Notes: generated from the sequence alone by a model not told the origin. DNA of 64,000 bases from Nitrospira sp. (GCA_018242665.1 JAFEBL010000013.1:62001-126000), one strand, 5' to 3'; shown: positions 10,409 to 22,520, numbered from the stretch's first letter. Translations and numbers: made by a program.

Positions 10409-12043
10409 CTAACGCGAATTGACCATCGGCAGCTCACGAGTCCCTTCGGCTTCGTGTTGAATCCGTTGGCGTTCTGCTCTCGATTCTTCCATCACATTGT
10501 GCAACAACTCGTCGCTCAATTGAGTGAGCTGAGCGGCCGCATCCTTCATCTCGGCGTGCTCCACCGCGCGCGACAGCACTTCAGCCTTGGTGGCGCCCTT
10601 CTTTTGTCCGAGGAAGGGTTTCATGATGAGATAGGCGACATCACGGAAAGGCATGTACCGAAGGAATCGGCGGAGTAACTTGAAGGTTTGAATAGGGTAG
10701 CGGGTTAACTTATAGAGAAACAGCTTCTTCAACCCCTCCTGCCGCACGTGATTGATCATTTCGCCGGGAAGGCAGGTGGGATCGATTTCGGAACATTTGA
10801 AATACTTGTACCAATCCTTGGCGTCACTCACCAAGCCCCGTTTGACATATTCCTGCCAGAGGGGAGTGCCTCGGTAGACACACAGCCGATTGAAACCAAA
10901 CGTGTCTAATGGCAACCGTGATGCGAACTCGAAGGTCTTTTGCATGTCCTCGACGGTTTCATCGGGATTCCCGACCGTGAAGAAGCCGTGGACGATTTCG
11001 ATCCCCGCCTTCTTCGCGTTCTTGACCGCAGTCTCCACTTCCTCCAACGTCTGCTCTTTCTGCAACCGGTCCAGAATCTTTTGACTCCCGCTTTCGATGC
11101 CAAACATCACGGTCCGGCAGTGTGCCTGCGCCATAATGGGAAACAAGTGCTGTGCAACTGAATCCACCCGTCCTTCGATTCCCCACTGAATCGAGAGCTT
11201 CGCTTCAATGACGCCTTTGCAGATCGCCTCGATGCGTTTCGGCTGGAGCAAGAAATGGTCGTCGACGAAATAGACGGACCCGTATCCGTTGGCTTCAAGA
11301 TGCTTCAACTCCGCCACGACGTGATCGGCGGTTCGAGCTCGCCATTTTCCTTCATTGAAGATCGGGATATCGCAAAAGACACAGGGCCAAGGACAGCCTC
11401 GTGAAGTCTGCATCGTGGTAAATCGTTCCATGGAGAGGACGGCCGGCACGTCCAATGGCATGGATTCCACAAAATCCAATTCCAGGCTTTCCCGGTCAGG
11501 AAACGCCCATTGATCGAGATGACGTTCCACAAGACGATTCGGGTTGTTGACCACACGTCCATCCTTGGCCCAGGTCACCCCACCCACACCACTGGGATCG
11601 TTCATATTCTTAAGCAGGTCCAACAAAAGCTGCTCTCCGTCTCCGCGGCAGACAAAATCCACCTCCGGACACTGCAACTTCACCAACCCCGCATTCAAAC
11701 TGGCGAATACGCCTCCAAACGCCAATTTCACCTGGGCATCGGCGGCCCGGATCTGCCTGGCGAGGATCTTGGCGTAGGGGTAACTCGTGGTACTGAGAAA
11801 ACTTAAGCCGACGAGTGCCGGCTTGCGATGTTTGATCTGCTCAATGATGAAGTCATTCGGGGTTTCCGGGTTGGCTTGGTCAAACATCACACAGTCGTGG
11901 CCCGCCTGTTTCAACACAGCAGAGAGCGACATGATGCCGATCGGAGGAAAGCCCATCACTCGAATACGGCCGTTCTTGGCCCGAGTCTTGGCTGGCAAAG
12001 CGTAAAATTGGGGATCGCGAACGTGTATCAGAAACACCAACAT
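10409..12043 (-). CDS. B12-binding-domain radical SAM protein
   Basis: 544 residues. The N-terminal part (about 1-165) has the cobalamin-binding Rossmann-like fold seen in class B radical SAM enzymes (VMGFPPIGIMSLSAVLKQAG, VGLSFLSTTSYPYAKILARQI, FGGVFASLN, FVCRGDGEQLLLDLL). The radical SAM core carries the cluster motif CPWPCVFCD with Cys217, Cys221 and Cys224, followed by YFVDDHF and MFGIESGSQKILDRLQK. The C-terminal 100 residues are rich in charged helices. Such enzymes methylate or rearrange unreactive carbons of lipids, cofactors or antibiotics. Nothing nearby fixes the substrate; proximity to metK/ahcY fits heavy SAM use but may be chance. Confidence 0.85.
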   Translation of the reverse strand: MLVFLIHVRDPQFYALPAKTRAKNGRIRVMGFPPIGIMSLSAVLKQAGHDCVMFDQANPETPNDFIIEQIKHRKPALVGLSFLSTTSYPYAKILARQIRAADAQVKLAFGGVFASLNAGLVKLQCPEVDFVCRGDGEQLLLDLLKNMNDPSGVGGVTWAKDGRVVNNPNRLVERHLDQWAFPDRESLELDFVESMPLDVPAVLSMERFTTMQTSRGCPWPCVFCDIPIFNEGKWRARTADHVVAELKHLEANGYGSVYFVDDHFLLQPKRIEAICKGVIEAKLSIQWGIEGRVDSVAQHLFPIMAQAHCRTVMFGIESGSQKILDRLQKEQTLEEVETAVKNAKKAGIEIVHGFFTVGNPDETVEDMQKTFEFASRLPLDTFGFNRLCVYRGTPLWQEYVKRGLVSDAKDWYKYFKCSEIDPTCLPGEMINHVRQEGLKKLFLYKLTRYPIQTFKLLRRFLRYMPFRDVAYLIMKPFLGQKKGATKAEVLSRAVEHAEMKDAAAQLTQLSDELLHNVMEESRAERQRIQHEAEGTRELPMVNSR

Positions 12044-12171
12044 GTCAGCGTCCCTATTCTGGGAAAGGGGTGGATGAGCCCAAGCTGCATGGGCTCGAAA
12101 CCGAATATCTCGCGTCGAGCCTGCAACCTATCACGACTGGCCCACAGGGGAAAGGGAAGAATCTCAGCCAC

Positions 12172-13029
12172 TCAGTGCTGCGGCGGACGAGGTCGAGCCC
12201 CCTCGAACAACAGCGTTTCACCGGGCTGCATGGGCAGAAATCCGATCTGCCGACTTTGTACCGCCTCACCGAAGCCACGCGCATCCGGCGTCAGCACAGG
12301 AAAGGTGGCATAGTGATGCGGAACTGCATACTTTGCCTTGACACTGGCTGCGGCTCTCGCTGCCATGTCCGCTTCCATCCCGAAGTGCCCTCCGATATTC
12401 AACAGCGCCACGTCAGGCGTATAGTGCTCGCCGATGATCTCCATATCCTTGAAATAGGCGGTATCGCCGGAGTGGTAGAGTGTCGGGCCGTTTTGAATCT
12501 TCAATACGAAACCAGCCGGATTTCCTCCATAAACAAAATCTGACTCCTGTTCCTTCGCAAAGGGATTGCCGAGACCGCTTGAGTGAACCGCGGGGGTCAT
12601 CGCCACGAGCACCTCGCCATCGGCGATGCGTATTTCCCCGCCAGGATTCATGAACGTAGGAAACCCGACTTGCTCTTTCGGATACCCGTGGAGCTTGACC
12701 AGTGTTGAGGCCAACTCGAAGTTGGCCACCAGTGTCGCCCCGGTTTTCTTGGCGATCGCCACCGCATCGCCCACATGGTCGAAATGTCCGTGGGTGATGA
12801 GAATATAGTCCGCCTTCGTGATGTGATCGACTGGGTTTTGCTTATGTTTGACTAACGGATTCAGCGGATTCTGCAGCCAGGGATCGATCAGAATAATCTT
12901 TCCCTTGGGCGTGGTGATCTCGAACGCCGCGTGTCCGTGCCAGGTCAGGGCCGTCCCCTGGTCGGCAGCCATCGCACCGGAGCCCCACAATGCTACTGCT
13001 AGCAATGCCGCGACAATCCCTCTCCTCAT
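12172..13029 (-). CDS. Exported metallo-beta-lactamase-fold hydrolase (UPF0173-like)
   Basis: 285 residues starting with a signal peptide (MRRGIVAALLAVALWGSGAMAA). The mature part is the UPF0173 type of metal-dependent hydrolase: LTWHGHAAFEI at the N-terminus, the metal motif ITHGHFDHVGDA near residue 80, TPAVHSSG, LYHSGDTAYF and VPHHYATFPVL. All expected metal ligands (HxHxDH, later His, Asp, His) are present. Most UPF0173 proteins are cytoplasmic, so the signal peptide is a notable difference. It lies between the radical SAM gene and the sucD end of the rTCA cluster, which has its own terminator. Substrate unknown. Confidence 0.85.
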   Translation of the reverse strand: MRRGIVAALLAVALWGSGAMAADQGTALTWHGHAAFEITTPKGKIILIDPWLQNPLNPLVKHKQNPVDHITKADYILITHGHFDHVGDAVAIAKKTGATLVANFELASTLVKLHGYPKEQVGFPTFMNPGGEIRIADGEVLVAMTPAVHSSGLGNPFAKEQESDFVYGGNPAGFVLKIQNGPTLYHSGDTAYFKDMEIIGEHYTPDVALLNIGGHFGMEADMAARAAASVKAKYAVPHHYATFPVLTPDARGFGEAVQSRQIGFLPMQPGETLLFEGARPRPPQH

Positions 13030-13101
13030 ACTCCCTCCACGATGGTCGATGATGCTACCCCTGGCTGCAGCATGCCCAAGCAGCGAAAGAAACTCAACCC
13101 C

Positions 13102-13141
13102 GAAAATGCAACGGGGGCACCGGATTTTCCGGCGCCCCCGT
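13102..13141 (-). terminator. Intrinsic terminator at the end of the rTCA gene cluster
   Basis: On the minus strand a long GC-rich hairpin (13141-13111, a stem of about 14 bp with one mismatch, closing on a short A/T loop) is followed by TGCATTTTC (13110-13102). It begins 22 bases after the sucD stop. Confidence 0.75.
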
Positions 13142-13163
13142 CGATCTACGATCTGAAATACCG

Positions 13164-14036
13164 TTATCGCCCCAACGCAGCCTTGACGGCGTGGCCGATC
13201 TCCGCAGGGTTCTTGACGACGCGGACACCCGCACCTTCAAGAGCCTTCATTTTTTCGGTCGCTGTCCCCTTGCCGCCGGAGATAATGGCTCCAGCATGGC
13301 CCATTCGGCGCCCAGGAGGCGCCGTAATGCCAGCGATAAAACTCACCACAGGCTTTTTGACCTTCGTCTTGATAAATTCTGCCGCCTTCTCCTCCGCATC
13401 GCCCCCAATCTCGCCGATCATGACAATGGCCTGCGTTTCTGGATCCTTTTCAAAGAGCGGCAACACATCCACAAACCCCGTCCCATTGACAGGGTCACCG
13501 CCAATGCCGACACAGGTTGTTTCGCCAAGCCCCAAGGTCGACAGCTGATGAACGGCCTCATACGTGAGGGTGCCGCTGCGGGAGACCACGCCAACGACCC
13601 CTTTCTTGTGAATGAATCCCGGCATGATTCCGATTTTGGCTTCATCGACGGTAATGACACCTGGACAGTTTGGCCCGACGAGCCGGACATCCCGCCCATG
13701 TAAGGCCCGCTTGACCCTGACCATGTCGTTGACGGGAATTCCTTCAGTAATGCAAATCACGAGCTTGATTCCCGCGTCAGCAGCCTCAAGGATCGCATCT
13801 GCACAGAACGGGGGCGGCACAAAAATCAGCGAGGTGTCACAGTCGGTCTTTTTCACCGCATCGCGCACGGTATTGAAGACGGGGATGCCCTCGACTTCCT
13901 GGCCGGCCTTACCGGGCGTCACGCCCGCCACCATCTGAGTGCCATAGGCCTTGCACTGAGTCGCATGGAAGGAACCCTCTTTCCCCGTGATTCCCTGTAC
14001 GACCACCCGCGTGTTCTTATTGACCAAAATGCTCAC
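13164..14036 (-). CDS. sucD: Succinyl-CoA synthetase alpha subunit SucD
   Basis: 290 residues. With SucC it interconverts succinate, CoA and ATP with succinyl-CoA, ADP and phosphate; in the rTCA direction it makes succinyl-CoA for 2-oxoglutarate synthase. Visible are the CoA-binding start ([18 protein letters not shown]), [11 protein letters not shown], and the phosphohistidine loop [12 protein letters not shown] with His247. GTG 14036 is chosen: GAGGG lies just ahead and SucD proteins begin [10 protein letters not shown]. It is the last gene of the cluster, followed by a terminator. Confidence 0.96.
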   Translation of the reverse strand: MSILVNKNTRVVVQGITGKEGSFHATQCKAYGTQMVAGVTPGKAGQEVEGIPVFNTVRDAVKKTDCDTSLIFVPPPFCADAILEAADAGIKLVICITEGIPVNDMVRVKRALHGRDVRLVGPNCPGVITVDEAKIGIMPGFIHKKGVVGVVSRSGTLTYEAVHQLSTLGLGETTCVGIGGDPVNGTGFVDVLPLFEKDPETQAIVMIGEIGGDAEEKAAEFIKTKVKKPVVSFIAGITAPPGRRMGHAGAIISGGKGTATEKMKALEGAGVRVVKNPAEIGHAVKAALGR

Positions 14037-14185
14037 GATACCCTCTTCTCTTTCCCGCCTCCCCCGGAGCACCGGGCAGGCGTGCAATCAATCGCTTGCG
14101 GCACTGCGGACGCTGAACAGCCTGCATCCAACCCGGTCTGCCGCCGACTCGAGCGAGGCAGGAGGCTCATCCCAGATGGCGAGCC

Positions 14186-15364
14186 TTATGCCGCCTTTCC
14201 CGTCAACTTCACAATCTTTTGCGCGGCCTCCCACAGGTCATCAGCCACGTCGACTTTCAGCCCGGATTCCGCCAGGAGCTTCCGGCCTTCAGGCGCATTC
14301 GTGCCTTGCAGCCGCACCACAAGGGGCACATTAATCTTCACCTCTTTGGCTGCCTCAATCACGCCGTGAGCGATGCGTTCGCAACGAACGATGCCACCAA
14401 AAATGTTGATGAAGATGCCTTTGACGTTTGGATCCTTCAGCAGAATTCTGAAACCAGCCGCGACAGTATCCTTCGTGGCGCCACCGCCCACATCAAGAAA
14501 GTTCGCGGGCTCGCTGCCGGCGAGCTTGATGACGTCCATGGTCGCCATGGCCAACCCGGCGCCATTCACCATACAGCCGATGTTGCCATCCAGCTTGACG
14601 TAATTGAGATTGCTCGCCGTCGCTTCAATCTCCAGCGGATCTTCTTCGTTCAAATCGCGCATCTTCTGCACATCCTCGTGCTTGAAGAGGCCGTTGTCAT
14701 CGAAAGACACCTTACCGTCGAGTGCGACCAAGGTTTTTTCTTTCGTGATGATCAGAGGATTGATCTCGACCAGCGCAGCGTTTTTCTCAATAAACAGGCG
14801 GTAGAGGTTTCCGAGCAGCTGCACGAAAGGATTGATGACGGCCGGTTCGATGTGCTGCAACCCCAGCGCAAACGCGACATTCCGCCCATTGTGCCCCTGG
14901 AATCCAACAGCGGGATCAATGGCTTCCTTGATGATCTTTTCCGGTGTTTTTTCTGCGACTTCCTCGATTTCCATACCGCCTTCGGTACTCGCGATAAAGG
15001 TCGCCCAGCCCGTATCTCGATCGACCAGGATACTGAGATACAGCTCTTTGGCGATATTCGCCCCTTCTTCCATAAGCAGGCGATGCACCGTGCGTCCCTT
15101 CGGACCTGTCTGGTGAGTGACCAGCGTTTTGCCGATGAGTTCCTTGGCCAGGCCGGAAACCGCCGTCTTGTCCTTCGTGATCTTGACGCCGCCGGCCTTG
15201 CCGCGACCACCAGCATGAATCTGCGCCTTGACGACAAACACCGGGGTGTTCAACTCATTGGCCCAGGCAGTTGCCGCTTCAGGGGACGTGATCTCTTTTC
15301 CACGCGGAACAGGCACGCCGAATTGCGCGAACAACGACTTAGCTTGAAATTCATGAACGTTCAT
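14186..15364 (-). CDS. sucC: Succinyl-CoA synthetase beta subunit SucC
   Basis: 392 residues, normal length. It has an ATP-grasp domain from the N-terminus ([59 protein letters not shown]) and the C-terminal ligase domain ([33 protein letters not shown]). It forms the heterotetramer with SucD, encoded about 150 bases downstream. Upstream is frdA, so the order frdB-frdA-sucC-sucD follows the pathway from fumarate to succinyl-CoA. Confidence 0.96.
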   Translation of the reverse strand: MNVHEFQAKSLFAQFGVPVPRGKEITSPEAATAWANELNTPVFVVKAQIHAGGRGKAGGVKITKDKTAVSGLAKELIGKTLVTHQTGPKGRTVHRLLMEEGANIAKELYLSILVDRDTGWATFIASTEGGMEIEEVAEKTPEKIIKEAIDPAVGFQGHNGRNVAFALGLQHIEPAVINPFVQLLGNLYRLFIEKNAALVEINPLIITKEKTLVALDGKVSFDDNGLFKHEDVQKMRDLNEEDPLEIEATASNLNYVKLDGNIGCMVNGAGLAMATMDVIKLAGSEPANFLDVGGGATKDTVAAGFRILLKDPNVKGIFINIFGGIVRCERIAHGVIEAAKEVKINVPLVVRLQGTNAPEGRKLLAESGLKVDVADDLWEAAQKIVKLTGKAA

Positions 15365-15448
15365 TGAATCCTCTTAAGAGCTAGTGGCTCATGACAAATG
15401 ACGTAATCCATGCAGACGAGAACTTGCTGGCGACAATACCTATCGTCA

Positions 15449-17050
15449 TCAAGTCGTCACGACACGTTCCGGTTCTTTGCGCGTATAGGCAGGAAGAATC
15501 ATGGGGGAAATCACGCCGCTGGAATTGCCGTGCTTCTTGGCTTCGGCTCGAAATCGCTGTAGATGATTGAGCGTCAGTTTTCCTTGCTTCATGGAGCCGG
15601 CCCGCGTGGCGGCCGTCAAGCCTGAACGCTTGCCGAACACCATCAAATCGAGGAGCGAATTTCCCATGAGCCGATTCCGGCCGTGAAGACCTCCAGACGC
15701 TTCGCCCGCAACAAATAAATTCTTCACGTTGGTTTCTGAATTCGCGTCGATCTTGACGCCACCATTTTGATAGTGCAACGTCGGGTAGATCAACACCGGG
15801 TCTTTGCTGATGTCGATGCCGAATCGTTCAAATTGCATCATCATTGCGGGGAAATGCTTTTCCACCGTTCCCGGACCATGTTCGGCATCCAGCAGCGGAG
15901 TATCCAGCCACACCCCTACACGACCGGACATCGTGCGAATCCCTCGTCCTTCTTCACACTCTCGAATAATTGAGGAGGACACGACGTCACGCGTATCCAG
16001 CTCATTGACGAACCGTTCGCCCTTGGCATTCACTAGATGCCCCCCCTCAGACCGGATACCTTCGGTCACCAGAGCGCCGATCAATTGCTCAGGATAGACA
16101 GCACCGGACGGGTGGTATTGAAATGTATCGATATGGTCGAGCGTGGCACCCATTCGGTATGACAAGCACAAGCCATCACCGGTTGCACCATAGTGATTGC
16201 TCGTCGGGAACCCTTGAATGTGCAGCCGCCCGATTCCGCCGGTCGCGAGGATGACGGCCTTTGCCGCAACTATCACATGTCGCTGGTTGTCGAGATCTTT
16301 GAATATCGCACCGCTACAATGGCCGTTGTCGTCGCTCAGCAGTTCGACAGCGGCGCAAAATTCCAGCAGCGGAACCTTTTGATTCAGGACCTCGTCTTTC
16401 AAGACACGCATAATTTCGAGGCCGGTATAGTCGGAACAGGTCAGCAATCGCGGCTTGGAACTTCCCCCGCCCTTTTTCACATGCAAATTACCGTCGGCCT
16501 GCCGGTCGAAGAGCACGCCAAGTTCAATGAGCCACTTGGCAATGGATGGGCCTTCCTCGACCATGACCTTCAGCAGCTCATGGTCGTTCTGCATGTGACC
16601 GCCCTTGAGGGTGTCCAGGAAGTGGGTGACCGGTGAATCTTCCGGTGCCACAGAGATTTGCATACCACCCTGGGCCATCACGCTATTGGAATCGCCGAGA
16701 CGAAGCTTCGTGGCAAGAATCACCTTGGCACCGCTTGCATGGGCATGAAGCGCGGCCGCGCACCCAGCTCCTCCACCGCCTATCACCAGGACATCCGTCG
16801 TATACTGCGGAGTGACATCAAGATTCTCAGGGATGGAACTATCCCCTTCGAGCAAGGCGGCCAGCTCCACAACCGTTTTATCGTTAGCGTTCGGTCCAAA
16901 TCGAATCGGTCGATACGCACTGGCCCGATAGTCCGGGTGATATTGATGAATCAGTTGGTCTCGGTCTGCGGGGGAAAACTTTGGGATTGTCTGCTTGCGG
17001 CGAGCATCTCGCGTTTGATGAACAATCTGCTGAAGTGCGTGGATATCCAT
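15449..17050 (-). CDS. frdA: Fumarate reductase / succinate dehydrogenase flavoprotein subunit (non-covalent FAD type)
   Basis: 533-residue flavoprotein catalysing fumarate/succinate interconversion. FAD binding is by VLVIGGGGAGCAAALHAHASG (about residues 87-107). In E. coli-type FrdA/SdhA the FAD is linked to a His in RSHT; here that stretch reads GDSNSVMAQGG with Asn122, so FAD is probably not covalently bound, as in soluble fumarate reductases and L-aspartate oxidase. Catalytic features follow: FQYHPSG, GIRSEGGHLVN, ELDTRDVVS, and GRNRLMGNSLLDLMVFGKRSG. About 80 residues precede the FAD domain. ATG 17050 is preferred; the frame is open to 17113. No membrane-anchor gene (frdC/D, sdhC/D) is adjacent, so a soluble or loosely bound fumarate reductase for the rTCA cycle is the best reading. 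Confidence 0.88.
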   Translation of the reverse strand: MDIHALQQIVHQTRDARRKQTIPKFSPADRDQLIHQYHPDYRASAYRPIRFGPNANDKTVVELAALLEGDSSIPENLDVTPQYTTDVLVIGGGGAGCAAALHAHASGAKVILATKLRLGDSNSVMAQGGMQISVAPEDSPVTHFLDTLKGGHMQNDHELLKVMVEEGPSIAKWLIELGVLFDRQADGNLHVKKGGGSSKPRLLTCSDYTGLEIMRVLKDEVLNQKVPLLEFCAAVELLSDDNGHCSGAIFKDLDNQRHVIVAAKAVILATGGIGRLHIQGFPTSNHYGATGDGLCLSYRMGATLDHIDTFQYHPSGAVYPEQLIGALVTEGIRSEGGHLVNAKGERFVNELDTRDVVSSSIIRECEEGRGIRTMSGRVGVWLDTPLLDAEHGPGTVEKHFPAMMMQFERFGIDISKDPVLIYPTLHYQNGGVKIDANSETNVKNLFVAGEASGGLHGRNRLMGNSLLDLMVFGKRSGLTAATRAGSMKQGKLTLNHLQRFRAEAKKHGNSSGVISPMILPAYTRKEPERVVTT

Positions 17051-17119
17051 AGTTTCGCTTTCGGTGCAACGCTCAATGCCTGAACAGAGTCGTCCGAGAC
17101 CGACTGACGGCACAATGCG

Positions 17120-17830
17120 TTATTTTACTGTCGCGCAGTGATCGGCTAATTCCTGTTCATTCATCCCGAGTACTTTTTTCCACTCGTCGTTATAGCGGCC
17201 ATCTTGGATTTCCTTGATGCGGCTATCCAGTCCCTGCGGCTTTTCCGTAAAATGCGCGCCCTGAGCCCGGCTGACATACAGAGCCACGAGATTCGGAGCG
17301 ATGTCTGCAATGCAGACGGGTGTGCACATGCCGCACATAACGCAGTCCATGAACATTTCGGAAACGCTCTTGAAATCTCCAAAGACGGCCTTCCACACGC
17401 CTTCACGCACGTCAATCTTCTGGGGACAGGCCTCGGTACAGGCGTTACAGTTCCGACAGAGCGGTGCCTCCGGGTACAAATTGAAGAGATCTTGCTTGGG
17501 GTCTTTGAGCGATTGGATATCATACAGCGCTTTGCGCGCTGGGAAGGGCGGCATGATGGTGAACGACATGCCATCTTCCACGGCCATCTGGCAGGCCAAA
17601 CAAGTTCGAACCTTGGGATCGTCTTTCGTGCGGTAATACGTCGCGCACGCCCCGCAAAATCCTCCCAGGCATCCTGCTCCTCGCACCACCTCTTGCCCGG
17701 TGTGCCACAAGGCCTTGATAACGGTGATCCCTTCCGGCACTTCGTACTTCTTGCCAGAAATTTCGATCGTCACCATTTTGTGACGCATGACTTCCGGCTG
17801 ATCGATCACATTAGTATCTTCTTGTGCCAT
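17120..17830 (-). CDS. frdB: Fumarate reductase / succinate dehydrogenase iron-sulfur subunit
   Basis: About 236 residues. An N-terminal 2Fe-2S ferredoxin domain has GCLGGFCGACATYY plus TCLAC. The C-terminal alpha-helical domain holds a 4Fe-4S/3Fe-4S set, CRNCNACTEACP (about residue 141) and CVMCGMCTPVC (about residue 180). The arrangement matches SdhB/FrdB but is short of a quinone site partner because no anchor subunits follow. It passes electrons to FrdA, encoded about 70 bases downstream. ATG 17830 (AQEDTNV) is chosen over the frame start at 17893. The electron donor (quinol, NADH or ferredoxin) cannot be told from the sequence. Confidence 0.9.
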   Translation of the reverse strand: MAQEDTNVIDQPEVMRHKMVTIEISGKKYEVPEGITVIKALWHTGQEVVRGAGCLGGFCGACATYYRTKDDPKVRTCLACQMAVEDGMSFTIMPPFPARKALYDIQSLKDPKQDLFNLYPEAPLCRNCNACTEACPQKIDVREGVWKAVFGDFKSVSEMFMDCVMCGMCTPVCIADIAPNLVALYVSRAQGAHFTEKPQGLDSRIKEIQDGRYNDEWKKVLGMNEQELADHCATVK

Positions 17831-17913
17831 AGCTTTCTCGTGAATCGTGAAGAGGGGCGGCGTAAGGAGGACGTCGCCCTCCTCACGCTTCACACCTGGT
17901 CAAGCCCTACCCT

Positions 17914-20169
<2,256 letters not shown>

Positions 20170-22413
20170 TTAGTTCAAAGCATTCAACGCTGAGCCGGCC
20201 TTGAACCAGGTGATTTGCTGCGCGGTCATGCTGTGATTTGTTTGAATCTTCACGTCACCGCCAGTCTTATGCACGATCACGGTCACAGGTTTCCCCGGCG
20301 CTAAGTTGGCAAGATCCACGACGCTGATGCGATCGTTCTGTTCGATCTTTTCATAGTCCTTGGGATCGGCAAATGTGAGCGGGAGGATGCCCTGCTTCTT
20401 CAGATTTGTCTCGTGAATGCGGGCAAAACTCTTCGTGATCACCGCCCGCACGTTCAGGAAGCGCGGAGACATTGCGGCATGTTCGCGGCTACTGCCTTCG
20501 CCGTAGTTCTCATCTCCGACGACAATGGACCCGATCCCTTTGGCCTTATACGCCCGTGCGATCTGGGCCATCGTCAGATTGGATTCACCCGTCAGTACGT
20601 TGGTTCCCTTCCCCGGCTCCGACGAAAAACTATTGTTGGCGCCCAGGAACATGTTGTCGCTGATCTTGTCCAAATGGCCCCGGAACTTCAGCCAAGGTCC
20701 GGCCGGAGAAATGTGGTCGGTCGTGGTCTTTCCCTTCGTCTTGATCAGGAGCGGCAATTTCTCGAAATCTTTTCCGTCCCATTTGGGAAAAGGCTGGAGC
20801 AGCTGCAATCGCTCGCTGGTCGGCGGGATATCAACGGTGAGGCTCGAACCATCTTCTGCCGGCGCCACGAAGCCTTCTTCACCCTTAGCAAAACCCTTGG
20901 CGGGCAATTCCTCTCCAACCGGCGGCTGAAGCTTGAACTCCTTCCCATCTGCACCCTTGACCGCCTGGTTGACCGGATCAAAGCCCAGATCTCCCGTGAT
21001 GGCATAGGCCGTCACGACTTCCGGGCTAGCGAGGAACGATAGCGTTTCACTGATACCGTCATTGCGTCCTGGGAAATTGCGATTGAAGGAGCTCACGATA
21101 GAGTCCGCACGCCCCTTCACTCCGTCGGCCCGCTTCCACTGTCCGATGCAGGGACCGCAGGAATTTGACAACACGGTTCCCCCGAGTTTCTCAAACGTAT
21201 CCATGAATCCATCCCGCTTCATCGTGTGATAGATGCGTTCGGATCCCGGGGAGATCAAAAATGAGGCCTTCGCCTTCAAGCCGGCTTTCAACGCCTGCTG
21301 AGCCACGTGGGCTGAACGGCTGATGTCCTCATATGAGGAGTTCGTACAGCTGCCGATCAACGCCGCTTTCAACTCGACCGGGTAGCCCTTCTCCTGAGCC
21401 TCGGCCTTCAATTTGGAAATAGGCCGCGCCAGATCGGGCGTGTGCGGCCCGACGACGTGCGGCTCGAGTTTTGACAGGTCGATTTCGACAATTTGATCAT
21501 AGTATTTTTCTGGAGACTGCGCGACTTCGGGGTCGGCCACCAGCAGGTCCTTGTGGGACTGTGTGAAGCTGGCTAGATCGGCACGGTCGGTAATCTTCAT
21601 GTAGGCCACCATCTTCTCATCGAACGGGAAGACAGAGGTCGTGGCGCCCAATTCGGCGCCCATGTTGCAAATGGTCCCCTTGCCGGTAGCGCTGATGGTT
21701 TCAGCACCCGGACCGAAATACTCAACGATCTTGTTCGTACCACCCTTCACCGTGAGTAGACCGCACAAATAGAGGATCACGTCTTTCGGAGACGCCCACC
21801 CATTGAGCTTTCCGGTCAATCGCACACCGATCAATTTTGGATGAAGCACTTCCCAGGGAAGTCCGGCCATCACTTCACCGGCATCCGCCCCACCAACACC
21901 GATTGCCAACCCACCCAAACCACCGCCATTCGGGGTATGCGAGTCAGTCCCGATAATCAAACAACCGGGGAAGGCATAGTTCTCCAGCACGACCTGGTGG
22001 ATAATACCTGCGCCCGGCTTCCAAAAGCCGATGCCGTACTTTTTCGCGGCAGAGGCCAGAAAGTTATAGACTTCCTTGTTCTCATCAAGCGCTCGAAGCA
22101 GGTCTTTCTGAGAGCCCATTTCGGCACGGATCAAGTGATCACAGTGAATCGTGCTCGGGACCGCAGCCTTTTTCTTGTTGGCTTGCATGAATTGCAACAC
22201 GGCCATCTGAGCTGTGGCATCTTGCATCGCCACACGATCCGGCCGAAGGGCCAGCATGGCCTTTCCACGTTCCCAGTTTTGGCTATCAAAGTTATCTGCG
22301 TGCGAGACAAGAATTTTTTCGGCAAGCGTCAACCCTCTGCCGAACTTCTTTCTGGCCTTGGCAAACACATCCGGCATCTTGGCGTAGAGTGCTTTGGCGA
22401 GATCCATGGACAT
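20170..22413 (-). CDS. acn: Aconitate hydratase (mitochondrial-type, about 747 aa)
   Basis: Aconitase converting isocitrate to citrate by way of cis-aconitate. It contains TIHCDHLI near residue 93, the cluster cysteine motif IGSCTNSS near residue 355 and NSCGPCIGQW (two further cluster cysteines) near residue 420, and the swivel domain motif GSSREHAAMSPR near residue 645. Length and order match the mitochondrial/Bacteroidetes-type enzyme rather than AcnA (about 890 aa) or AcnB. GGAG eight bases ahead of ATG 22413 supports the first Met. Its 5' flank holds three consecutive hairpins (22445-22489). Confidence 0.96.
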   Translation of the reverse strand: MSMDLAKALYAKMPDVFAKARKKFGRGLTLAEKILVSHADNFDSQNWERGKAMLALRPDRVAMQDATAQMAVLQFMQANKKKAAVPSTIHCDHLIRAEMGSQKDLLRALDENKEVYNFLASAAKKYGIGFWKPGAGIIHQVVLENYAFPGCLIIGTDSHTPNGGGLGGLAIGVGGADAGEVMAGLPWEVLHPKLIGVRLTGKLNGWASPKDVILYLCGLLTVKGGTNKIVEYFGPGAETISATGKGTICNMGAELGATTSVFPFDEKMVAYMKITDRADLASFTQSHKDLLVADPEVAQSPEKYYDQIVEIDLSKLEPHVVGPHTPDLARPISKLKAEAQEKGYPVELKAALIGSCTNSSYEDISRSAHVAQQALKAGLKAKASFLISPGSERIYHTMKRDGFMDTFEKLGGTVLSNSCGPCIGQWKRADGVKGRADSIVSSFNRNFPGRNDGISETLSFLASPEVVTAYAITGDLGFDPVNQAVKGADGKEFKLQPPVGEELPAKGFAKGEEGFVAPAEDGSSLTVDIPPTSERLQLLQPFPKWDGKDFEKLPLLIKTKGKTTTDHISPAGPWLKFRGHLDKISDNMFLGANNSFSSEPGKGTNVLTGESNLTMAQIARAYKAKGIGSIVVGDENYGEGSSREHAAMSPRFLNVRAVITKSFARIHETNLKKQGILPLTFADPKDYEKIEQNDRISVVDLANLAPGKPVTVIVHKTGGDVKIQTNHSMTAQQITWFKAGSALNALN

Positions 22414-22444
22414 AGTGGGTTCTCCGTCTGTTAATAGGATCTAT

Positions 22445-22489
22445 GGGTTGCGTAACCCGCCCTTCGCGAGAAGGGTGGCTTCAGGCCAC
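22445..22489 (-). repeat. Three consecutive hairpins between aclA and acn
   Basis: Within 45 bases there are three perfect inverted repeats side by side: 22445-22449 with 22454-22458 (5 bp, 4-base loop), 22460-22465 with 22470-22475 (6 bp, 4-base loop), and 22475-22479 with 22485-22489 (5 bp, 5-base loop). None is followed by a T run in the transcribed direction, so an mRNA processing or stability element is more likely than a terminator. Confidence 0.6.
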
Positions 22490-22520
22490 ACCTCCTCACA
22501 AAAAACGGCTCACGTATATG

